From positions 1 through 6,998 of the forward strand of contig JAIHTM010000134.1 in assembly GCA_022713905.1 (NCBI GenBank): DNA of 6,998 bases. The letters are read 5' to 3'. Origin of the DNA: Collinsella sp. GTDB lineage: Bacteria > Actinomycetota > Coriobacteriia > Coriobacteriales > Coriobacteriaceae. A program made the translations under genes and the position numbers. The first letter of the stretch is position 1; each line of letters opens with the position of its first letter. The notes under the pieces are model-generated. The model did not search any database. It worked only from the letters and a program-made list of their open reading frames with translations, and was not told where the DNA came from. Of this stretch, positions 1 to 6,998 are shown in pieces.

Positions 1-219
1 ATTGTGCTGCAGCACAATGAGCATAATCGTGGACAGTGTGACGATCCACAGCAGCGCGTAGCCAAACTGCGAGCCCGCGGCCATATTGGAGGCCCAGTTG
101 CCCGGGTCGATAAAGCCGACGGTCACGAGCAGCCCGGGGCCGATGTGCCGCGCAATGTCTAGGCCTCCGTGACCACCGGTGCGTCGGCAGCCAAAGTGTT
201 GTTTGAGATGGTTGAGCAT
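1..219 (-). CDS. Nramp-family divalent metal ion transporter, N-terminal part (runs off the window)
   Basis: Membrane transporter of the Nramp (MntH-like) family, which imports Mn(II) and/or Fe(II), usually with protons. The reverse strand from the ATG at 219-217 is open to the window edge for 73 codons. After a polar Gly/Arg/His-rich N-terminus of about 27 residues comes the first membrane segment (about residues 28-49), containing the family signature D38-P39-G40-N41 within GFIDPGNWAS. In characterised Nramp proteins the Asp and Asn of this motif bind the metal. A second hydrophobic segment (about residues 55-71, YALLWIVTLSTIMLIVL) matches the second helix of the family. An AGGAG ribosome binding site sits 6 bases upstream of the ATG, supporting this start. 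The gene is divergent from gltB. The family call is firm; Mn versus Fe preference and the exact symbol cannot be decided from this fragment. Confidence 0.9.
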   Translation of the reverse strand, partial: MLNHLKQHFGCRRTGGHGGLDIARHIGPGLLVTVGFIDPGNWASNMAAGSQFGYALLWIVTLSTIMLIVLQHN

Positions 220-255
220 GGTGAGCTCCTGCGTGCCGTTTGTTTGACGCCGCAA

Positions 256-284
256 AGGATACCCGTTTTAGGCTCAAAAGTTAA
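256..284 (-). promoter_or_regulatory. Candidate promoter of the metal transporter gene
   Basis: Read on the minus strand, TTAACT (284-279) and TATCCT (261-256) are separated by 17 bases. Each matches 4 of 6 positions of the sigma-70-type -35 and -10 consensus. Transcription would begin near 249, leaving a leader of about 30 bases that contains the AGGAG site. This is a pattern match only; other AT-rich hexamers exist between 285 and 320. Confidence 0.3.
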
Positions 285-295
285 CCATGACTAAC
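280..295. promoter_or_regulatory. Candidate operator dyad overlapping the transporter -35 region
   Basis: GTTAACCATGACTAAC is an imperfect 16-bp inverted repeat in which 6 of 8 base pairs match (GTTA..CA and its complement). It overlaps the candidate -35 element of the Nramp gene. Nramp genes are commonly repressed by DtxR/MntR-type metalloregulators, whose sites are dyads of this size, some with GTTA...TAAC-like ends. The link to such a regulator is inference. Confidence 0.25.
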
Positions 296-340
296 AAAAT
301 TATTGTATTTGAATAGGATGGTGAAAGGGAGTTGCCGAAA

Positions 341-399
341 TGTCTTGATCTGTAACAACTAGGGATGGAAATTGGGTCTAGGTGTTACAGATCAAGACA
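341..399. repeat. Palindrome unit 1 (perfect 17-bp arms)
   Basis: TGTCTTGATCTGTAACA (341-357) and its exact reverse complement (383-399) flank a 25-base spacer. Within the spacer a further short stem is possible, 359-363 with 377-381 (four Watson-Crick pairs and one G-U), leaving a loop of about 13 bases. Confidence 0.9.
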
Positions 400-420
400 A
401 GAAGAAATGGTCCTATGGAA

Positions 421-479
421 TATCTCGATCTGTAACAGTTAGCTGCAAAAACCGGCCCTTCATGTTACAGATTGAGACA
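421..479. repeat. Palindrome unit 2 (degenerate)
   Basis: TATCTCGATCTGTAACA (421-437) faces TGTTACAGATTGAGACA (463-479) across 25 bases. Fifteen of 17 positions are Watson-Crick; 427/473 is a G-U wobble and 422/478 is an A-C mismatch. Its spacer is the most diverged of the three. Confidence 0.85.
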
Positions 480-497
480 TTCGGAACCGTCTCTCGA

Positions 498-562
498 AAA
501 CATCTCAATCTGTAACAGTTAGTCGTCGAAATTGGGTCTTACTGTTACAGATTGAGATGTTT
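498..562. repeat. Palindrome unit 3 (perfect 22-bp arms)
   Basis: The arm at 498-519 is the exact reverse complement of 541-562, around a 21-base loop (520-540). This is the longest perfect stem of the array. In the shared 80-bp register its 17-bp core is 501-517 and 543-559. The loop carries GAAATTGGGTCT (528-539), also present in unit 1 at the same register. Confidence 0.9.
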
Positions 563-641
563 GAAGCGGTGAGCTTGCAGGCCGAACCTGGGGGCCTTGT
601 CGTCGTCCTTGAGGTCGGCGGTGTCCACTCGTAGGGCGTGC

Positions 642-673
642 GTTACGCGATTGTTTCGAAACGGGCGGGAAAC
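642..673. promoter_or_regulatory. Candidate GlnR-like binding region upstream of gltB
   Basis: GTTAC (642), GTTTC (653), GAAAC (658) and GAAAC (669) occur so that GTTAC-n6-GTTTC and GAAAC-n6-GAAAC each have an 11-bp pitch; 653-662 is a perfect palindrome GTTTCGAAAC. Actinobacterial GlnR sites are built from GTnAC/GAAAC pentamers separated by 6 bases, and GlnR is known to act on nitrogen-assimilation genes. The order and orientation here do not match the consensus fully. The position just upstream of a promoter lacking a -35 box would suit an activator. The regulator identity is inference. Confidence 0.3.
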
Positions 674-694
674 ACAACGGGCCGGCGATGCTCC

Positions 695-700
695 TAGTAT
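695..700 (+). promoter_or_regulatory. Candidate -10 element of the gltBD promoter
   Basis: TAGTAT matches 5 of 6 positions of TATAAT. A start near 707 would give a leader of about 35 bases containing the AGGGGAGGA ribosome binding site at 728-736. No acceptable -35 hexamer lies 16-18 bases upstream, which would fit activator dependence. The alternative TAATAT at 720-725 is too close to the ribosome binding site to give a useful leader. Confidence 0.3.
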
Positions 701-741
701 GCCTATTCAACTGACTGTCTAATATCTAGGGGAGGATCGCG

Positions 742-3700
742 ATGCAGGCAGATTCCGCTCAGCAGCAGGGCCTTTATCGCCCCGAATTCGACCACGATGC
801 ATGTGGCATCGGCGCGCTTGCCGATATCAACGGCGAGCGCCATCACCAGATCCTGGACGATGCGCTGTCCATTCTGGTCAACTTGGAGCACCGCGGCGGC
901 ACGGGACTCGAGAAGAACACCGGCGACGGCGCTGGCATCCTGTTCCAGGTTCCGCATCACTTTTTCCATAAAGAGGCTCAAAAGTGCGGCCAGATTCTGC
1001 CGGCAGAGGGCGACTATGGCGTGGCCATGCTGTTCTTTCCGCAGGACGACAAGGGCGTAGAGGATGCCCGCCGCGTGTTTGAGGAGGGCTGCGCCGAGGC
1101 CGGCGTGCCGCTGCTCTTTTGGCGCGAGGTGCCGGTCGACCCGCACGATCTGGGCGAGACGGCCCGCGCCTGCATGCCCACTATCCTGCAGGCCTTCCTG
1201 GGCCGTCCGGACGACACGCCGGCGGGCGATGCCTTCGAGCGCCGTCTGTATGTGTGCCGCCGCACCATCGAGAGGAAGGCCGACGCCGAGTTTGCCCTGC
1301 GCGACAAGATCTTCTATGTGTGCTCCATGAGCTCGCGCACTATCGTGTACAAGGGCATGCTGGTCGCCACGCAGATGCGTCGCTTCTTCATCGACCTCAA
1401 CGACGCCGCCGTCAAGACGGCCGTGGCGCTCGTCCACTCGCGCTACTCCACCAACACCACGCCCAGCTGGGAGCGCGCGCACCCCAACCGCTTTATCATC
1501 CACAACGGCGAGATCAACACTCTCAAGGGCAACGTCAACTGGATCCGCGCCCGCGAGCCCAACCTGTACAGCCCCGTGCTGCAGCATGATCTTGAGCGCG
1601 TGATGCCCATCATCAACCGTGAGGGCTCCGATTCCGCGATTCTGGACAACGTGCTCGAGTTTTTGGTCATGAACGGTCGCCCGCTTACACGTGCCGCGTC
1701 CATGCTGCTGCCCGAGCCGTGGGACCACAACGACAATCTGAGCGAGGAGCGCCACGCCTACGACGCCTACCAGTCAATGCTCATGGAGCCGTGGGACGGC
1801 CCGGCCGCCATCGCCTTTACCGACGGCCGCACCCTGGGTGCTGCTCTCGACCGTAACGGCCTGCGTCCCGCCCGCTACTATGTGACGCGCGACGGTCGCT
1901 TTATGCTGGCAAGCGAGGTGGGCACCATCGAGGTGAGCCCCGAGAACATCCTGACGAGCGGCTGTCTGGGGCCGGGCCAGATGCTCGAGGTTGACTTTGC
2001 CCGCGGCCGCGTGATCTACAACGACGAGCTGCGCGCCCGCTATGCCAAGGAAAAGCCCTACCGTGATTGGATTGCCGAGGAGACGCTGACCGTTGCCGCG
2101 CTTGATGAGCCCGTTGCGGCAACGCCCGCCGAGGACGCCGAGGTGCCCGCCGCCGTGCGTATGGCCAAGCTCGGCTACCACTGGGATGACGTCGACGAGG
2201 TCGTGCGTCCCATGGCCCAGCAGGGCAAGGCCCCGCTCGCCTCGATGGGCATCGATGCGCCGCTGGCCTGCCTGTCCAAGAAGACGCGTTCGTTCTTTGA
2301 CTACTTCTATCAGCTGTTCGCCCAGGTCACGAATCCGCCCATCGATGCCCTGCGCGAGCACATGGTGACTTCGACCACGCTCTACCTGGGCAACCACGGC
2401 AACCTGCTCGAGGACTCCCGTACGGCCTGCCAGCTGGTGCGCCTGGAGCGCCCGTTGCTCAACGAGGAGGAGTTCGAGCGTATCTGCGCCATCGACCGCG
2501 TGGGCTTTAAGACTCGTCGCTTCCGTGCCGTCTACCGCCGCGATGCCGGCGAGGGCGCGCTGCAGGCTGCGCTCAAGCAGCTTGCCGAGGACGTTGAGGC
2601 TGCGGTCCGCGACGGCGTGAACATCGTGGTGTTGAGCGATCGTGCCGCTGCGGGCGAGGTGCCCGTGCCGTCGCTGCTCGCCGTGGGCTGCGTGCACAAT
2701 CACCTGATCCGCGCCGGCGTGCGTACCTTTGCCGATATCGTGGTGGAGTGCGGCGACGCCGTGTCCCCGCATGACTTTGCGGCACTGGTGGGCTACTCCG
2801 CGAGCGGCATCTATCCGTACAACGCACATGCGTGCATCCGCGATCTGGCGGCATGCGGCGATTTGGACGTGACGGCCGAGCAGGGTATCGCCAACTACAA
2901 CAAGGCTGCGACCGCCGGCATCGTCTCCATCATGTCCAAGATGGGCATCTCTACGGTGCAGAGCTACCATTCGGCGCAGATCTTCGAGGCCGTGGGCTTT
3001 ACGCCGGAGTTCGTCAACGCGTACTTCGCCGGCACGGTGAGCCGTGTGGGCGGTATGGGCGTCGAGGACGTCGAGCGCGAGCAGAATGAGCGCTATGACG
3101 CCGCGCTCGCCATCCTTAGGAGCCCGGCTCCCGATCAGCTGCCCACACTGGGCCTGACCAAGTGGCGCCCGCTCGGTGGCGAGGATCACCTGATCGACCC
3201 TCAGACCGTCTACCTGCTGCAGACCGCCTGCCGCGAGGACAGCTACGACACCTTTAAGGAGTACAGTGCCCGCCTGCACCGCACCGGTCGTGCCGTGCGC
3301 CTGCGCGACCTGCTCGACTTTGACGGCAGCGGCCGCACGCCGGTTTCGCTCGACGAGGTGGAGCCCGCGCTCAACATCGTCCGCCGCTTTAACACCGGCG
3401 CCATGTCGTATGGCTCCATCAGCAAGGAGGCGCACGAGTGCATGGCCATCGCCATGAACCGCCTGCATGGCCGTTCCAACTCGGGCGAGGGCGGCGAGGA
3501 TCCGCGTCGCGAGACCCCGCTGGCCAACGGCGACTCCAAGAACTCCGCGATCAAGCAGGTGGCAAGTGCGCGCTTTGGCGTGACGAGCCGCTATCTGTGC
3601 AGCGCCTTCGAGATTCAGATTAAGATGGCCCAGGGCGCCAAGCCCGGCGAGGGCGGCCACCTGCCCGGCAAGAAGGTCTACCCCTGGATCGCCGAGGTCC

Positions 3701-5439
3701 GTCAGTCCACGCCCGGCATCGGCCTGATTTCGCCTCCGCCGCACCACGACATCTACTCCATCGAGGACCTGGCGGAGCTTATCTTCGATCTTAAGAACGC
3801 CAATCCCGGTGCGCGCGTGTCGGTCAAGCTGGTCAGCGAGGCCGGCGTCGGCACCATCGCCACCGGTGTGGCCAAGGGCGCCGCCGACAAGATCTTGATC
3901 AGCGGACACAATGGCGGCTCGGGTGCCGCGGCGCGCGACTCTATCTGGCATGCGGGTCTGCCGCTGGAGCTGGGCCTCGCCGAGGCCCAGCAGACGCTGC
4001 TGCAAAACGGCCTGCGCTCCCGCGTGGTGCTCGAGGCCGACGGCAACATCGGTGCCGTCCATGAGCTTGCCGTCGCCTGCTTGCTGGGCGCCGAGGAGTT
4101 TGGCTTTGCGACCATGCCGCTCATCTCCATGGGCTGCCTCATGCAGCGCGACTGCCAGCAGGATACCTGCCCGGCCGGCATCGCCACGCAAAACTGCCGC
4201 CTGCGCCGTGGCTTCCGCGGTAAGCCCGAGCATGTTGAGCGCTTTATGCTCTTCGTTGCCGAGCAGCTGCGCGAGGTCATGGCGAGCCTGGGCTTCCGCA
4301 CCGTCGACGAGATGGTCGGCCATCCCGAGTGCTTGCGCCAGATCGAGGTCCCGGGCAACCGCAAGGCCAATCTGCTCGATCTGTCGCCCGTGCTGGCGAG
4401 CGCGACCTGCGAGTTCGGTGCCCATATTCCGGGTGCCGACGGCCGCCACTTCCTGCCGCAGATGGCCGCGGACAGCGAGCTCGACAAGACGCTCGACTCC
4501 ACGTTGTTTGTGCCCTATACGGCCGATGCCCGTGCGCACCTGCGTCCGATTCGCTTCCGCGCCGATATCGCCAACGTCAACCGCTGCGTGGGCACTATCC
4601 TGGGCAACGCGGTGACCAAGGCGCATCCCGAGGGCCTGCCCGCCGGCTCCATTACCATCGATTGCGACGGTTCGGCCGGTCAGAGTTTTGGCGCGTTCCT
4701 GCCGCGCGGCATTACGCTCAACGTGTGCGGTGACGCCAACGACTACTTTGGCAAGGGCCTTTCGGGCGGCGAGGTGTCGGTGCGCCCCAACCCGCATGCG
4801 ACCTACAAGTTCGACGAGAACATCATCGTGGGCAACGTTGCGTTCTTTGGCGCCACGAGCGGCCGTGGCTTCATTAACGGTCTGGCCGGCCAGCGCTTTG
4901 GCGTACGCAATTCCGGTGCCACCGTGGTGGTCGAGGGCTGCGGCAACCATGGCTGCGAGTACATGACGGGCGGCCTGGCGCTCATCCTGGGCGAGGTCGG
5001 GCAGAACTTCGCCGCCGGCATGACGGGTGGCGTGGCCTATGTCTTTGACCAGTACGGCACGCTCGATGCCCGTGTGAACCACGAGAGCGTTGAGCTCAAG
5101 GCCCCGACGGCCGGCGAGTTGGCGCAGATTCGCGAGCTCATCCAGGAGCACGTGGACGCGACGCAGAGCCCGCGCGGCATTAAGCTGCTCTACAGCTTTG
5201 AGACGATGGGTAAGCACTTTGTGAAGGTCATTCCGACCGAGTACGAGCGCGTGCTGGCGATTGTCGCTGCGGCCGAGGCCGTGGGCAAGACGCATGCGCA
5301 GGCTGAGGAGTTGGCGTTTGACATCGTGACCGGTCGCGCAAGCGCCGCGGATGTCGCTCGCTTCGATGTCGCGGGCGGTGCTGCGAGCACTGCGCCCGTG
5401 GCTGCCAGCTTTGTTGCTTCGACCAAGAAGGAGGCGTAA
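742..5439 (+). CDS. gltB: Glutamate synthase (NADPH), large subunit
   Basis: The cytoplasmic large (alpha) subunit hydrolyses glutamine and uses the ammonia to convert 2-oxoglutarate to glutamate. It has 1565 residues, normal for the family (about 1500). Order: a 20-residue propeptide, then the nucleophile C21 in DACGIG that starts the class II amidotransferase domain (about 21-430), with SRYSTNT (233-239), HNGEIN (254-259) and DRNGLRPAR (370-378). Next come a central domain (about 470-780) and the FMN barrel (about 830-1220), with PGEGGHLPG from 968 and SGHNGGSG at 1054-1061. The 3Fe-4S cysteines C1132, C1138 and C1143 have the classic C-x5-C-x4-C spacing. A GXGXG beta-helix domain (about 1290-1500, including GDANDYFGKGLSGG) follows. 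Residues 1541-1565 form an Ala/Ser-rich tail. The ATG is the only possible one: an in-frame TAG lies at 727-729, and GGAGG (731-735) is 6 bases upstream. gltD follows after 5 bases. No disruption is seen. Confidence 0.98.
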   Translation: MQADSAQQQGLYRPEFDHDACGIGALADINGERHHQILDDALSILVNLEHRGGTGLEKNTGDGAGILFQVPHHFFHKEAQKCGQILPAEGDYGVAMLFFPQDDKGVEDARRVFEEGCAEAGVPLLFWREVPVDPHDLGETARACMPTILQAFLGRPDDTPAGDAFERRLYVCRRTIERKADAEFALRDKIFYVCSMSSRTIVYKGMLVATQMRRFFIDLNDAAVKTAVALVHSRYSTNTTPSWERAHPNRFIIHNGEINTLKGNVNWIRAREPNLYSPVLQHDLERVMPIINREGSDSAILDNVLEFLVMNGRPLTRAASMLLPEPWDHNDNLSEERHAYDAYQSMLMEPWDGPAAIAFTDGRTLGAALDRNGLRPARYYVTRDGRFMLASEVGTIEVSPENILTSGCLGPGQMLEVDFARGRVIYNDELRARYAKEKPYRDWIAEETLTVAALDEPVAATPAEDAEVPAAVRMAKLGYHWDDVDEVVRPMAQQGKAPLASMGIDAPLACLSKKTRSFFDYFYQLFAQVTNPPIDALREHMVTSTTLYLGNHGNLLEDSRTACQLVRLERPLLNEEEFERICAIDRVGFKTRRFRAVYRRDAGEGALQAALKQLAEDVEAAVRDGVNIVVLSDRAAAGEVPVPSLLAVGCVHNHLIRAGVRTFADIVVECGDAVSPHDFAALVGYSASGIYPYNAHACIRDLAACGDLDVTAEQGIANYNKAATAGIVSIMSKMGISTVQSYHSAQIFEAVGFTPEFVNAYFAGTVSRVGGMGVEDVEREQNERYDAALAILRSPAPDQLPTLGLTKWRPLGGEDHLIDPQTVYLLQTACREDSYDTFKEYSARLHRTGRAVRLRDLLDFDGSGRTPVSLDEVEPALNIVRRFNTGAMSYGSISKEAHECMAIAMNRLHGRSNSGEGGEDPRRETPLANGDSKNSAIKQVASARFGVTSRYLCSAFEIQIKMAQGAKPGEGGHLPGKKVYPWIAEVRQSTPGIGLISPPPHHDIYSIEDLAELIFDLKNANPGARVSVKLVSEAGVGTIATGVAKGAADKILISGHNGGSGAAARDSIWHAGLPLELGLAEAQQTLLQNGLRSRVVLEADGNIGAVHELAVACLLGAEEFGFATMPLISMGCLMQRDCQQDTCPAGIATQNCRLRRGFRGKPEHVERFMLFVAEQLREVMASLGFRTVDEMVGHPECLRQIEVPGNRKANLLDLSPVLASATCEFGAHIPGADGRHFLPQMAADSELDKTLDSTLFVPYTADARAHLRPIRFRADIANVNRCVGTILGNAVTKAHPEGLPAGSITIDCDGSAGQSFGAFLPRGITLNVCGDANDYFGKGLSGGEVSVRPNPHATYKFDENIIVGNVAFFGATSGRGFINGLAGQRFGVRNSGATVVVEGCGNHGCEYMTGGLALILGEVGQNFAAGMTGGVAYVFDQYGTLDARVNHESVELKAPTAGELAQIRELIQEHVDATQSPRGIKLLYSFETMGKHFVKVIPTEYERVLAIVAAAEAVGKTHAQAEELAFDIVTGRASAADVARFDVAGGAASTAPVAASFVASTKKEA

Positions 5440-5444
5440 GTGCC

Positions 5445-6926
<1,482 letters not shown>

Positions 6927-6998
6927 GGCGGCTGTCCACAGCTGAATCGTCAAGGGCTGTCCCCAACGGCCGGCCCAAAAGGAACGTCCCCAAGTGCC
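6927..6998. repeat. Start of an intergenic stretch with short repeated words; no terminator seen
   Basis: GGCTGTCC occurs at 6930-6937 and 6955-6962, GTCCCCAA at 6959-6966 and 6986-6993, and an 8-bp palindrome GGCCGGCC at 6968-6975. No hairpin followed by a T-run is visible after the gltD stop, so the operon terminator, if intrinsic, lies beyond the window. The repeated words suggest the edge of a dispersed repeat, but only 72 bases are visible. Confidence 0.3.

Larger units (their letters stand above)
341..562. repeat. Array of three palindromic repeats with an exact 80-bp period
   Basis: Three units each consist of a 17-bp arm, a 25-base spacer and the inverted arm; consecutive units are separated by 21 bases. 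Left arms begin at 341, 421 and 501 and right arms at 383, 463 and 543, so the period is exactly 80. All six arms share the invariant 10-mer ATCTGTAACA (or its complement). GC content over the units is about 40%, against 60-70% in the flanking genes. No T-run follows any right arm, so these are not classic intrinsic terminators, and they lie between divergent genes where terminators are not expected. Possible roles are a dispersed palindromic element in tandem, a structured leader RNA or a clustered protein-binding site; the sequence does not decide. Confidence 0.9.
545..706 (-). pseudogene. Possible remnant of a minus-strand coding sequence (no start codon)
   Basis: On the minus strand a frame is open from 706 to a TAA at 547-545 (54 codons including stop). 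It has no ATG; a GTG occurs at 628-626. The last 34 codons read like a protein end (…RVDTADLKDDDKAPRFGL…HLNL-stop), and codons between about 634 and 566 mostly end in G or C, as in the genes of this window. No ribosome binding site or homology is recognised. The final five sense codons and the stop are supplied by the right arm of palindrome 3. It may be a decayed gene end, or chance openness in GC-rich DNA. Confidence 0.2.

Noticed and set aside
318..362. A 14-codon plus-strand frame (MVKGSCRNVLICNN) running into palindrome 1
   Set aside because: The AGG upstream is too close to the ATG to serve as a ribosome binding site, and the frame ends inside the repeat. I considered a leader peptide with attenuation but nothing supports it.
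341..562. CRISPR array
   Set aside because: Repeats alternate in orientation, the spacers of units 1 and 3 share a 12-mer, spacer lengths alternate 25 and 21, and no cas gene is present.
341..562. Rho-independent terminators
   Set aside because: Loops of 21-25 bases are long, no T-run follows any stem on either strand, and the location is between divergent genes.
519..710. A 63-codon minus-strand open frame across palindrome 3 and the gltB leader
   Set aside because: The peptide is Arg/Pro/Ser/Gln-rich with poor third-position GC bias, and its ATG has no convincing ribosome binding site. A different minus-strand frame in the same stretch looks more like coding sequence.
703..1755. A 350-codon open frame on the minus strand over the start of gltB
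   Set aside because: Overlaps the well-supported amidotransferase domain of gltB and has no domain of its own.
6931..6942. Hairpin GCTGT-CC-ACAGC after gltD as a terminator
   Set aside because: The stem is only 5 bp with a 2-base loop and has no downstream T-run.

Overview
This window carries the glutamate synthase operon gltB-gltD of a high-GC bacterium, preceded by a divergent metal-transporter gene that runs off the left edge. Coding DNA is GC-rich (for example 70% over 3841-3900) with strongly GC-biased third codon positions. GltD has the longer N-terminal cysteine spacing typical of Bacillus-type small subunits. These traits, together with the style of the intergenic repeats, suggest an actinobacterium of the class Coriobacteriia, perhaps Collinsella. 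That assignment is inference and was not tested by any search.

Layout. Positions 1-219 (minus strand) encode the first 73 residues of an Nramp-family divalent metal transporter with the DPGN motif; the rest lies outside the window. Positions 220-741 form a 522-bp divergent intergenic region. Next to the transporter it holds a candidate promoter and dyad. In the middle (341-562) it holds three palindromes repeated at an exact 80-bp period, in DNA of about 40% GC. From 545 to 706 a minus-strand frame looks like coding DNA but has no start. Just before gltB there are pentamers at 11-bp spacing resembling GlnR half-sites and a weak -10 element. Positions 742-5439 are gltB, 5445-6926 are gltD, and 6927-6998 is the start of an intergenic stretch with short repeated words.

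How the genes work together. GltB frees ammonia from glutamine in its N-terminal amidotransferase domain and delivers it to 2-oxoglutarate at the FMN site. GltD oxidises NADPH on FAD and passes the electrons through iron-sulfur clusters. Together they make two glutamates from glutamine and 2-oxoglutarate. The genes are 5 bp apart, and the gltD ribosome binding site lies inside the gltB end, so co-transcription and translational coupling are very likely.

The two coding genes are complete and ordinary. The part that deserves attention is the 80-bp palindrome array. Its first and third units differ at four stem positions and all four differences preserve base pairing. I saw no sign of a phage, insertion sequence, CRISPR array, tRNA or rRNA.
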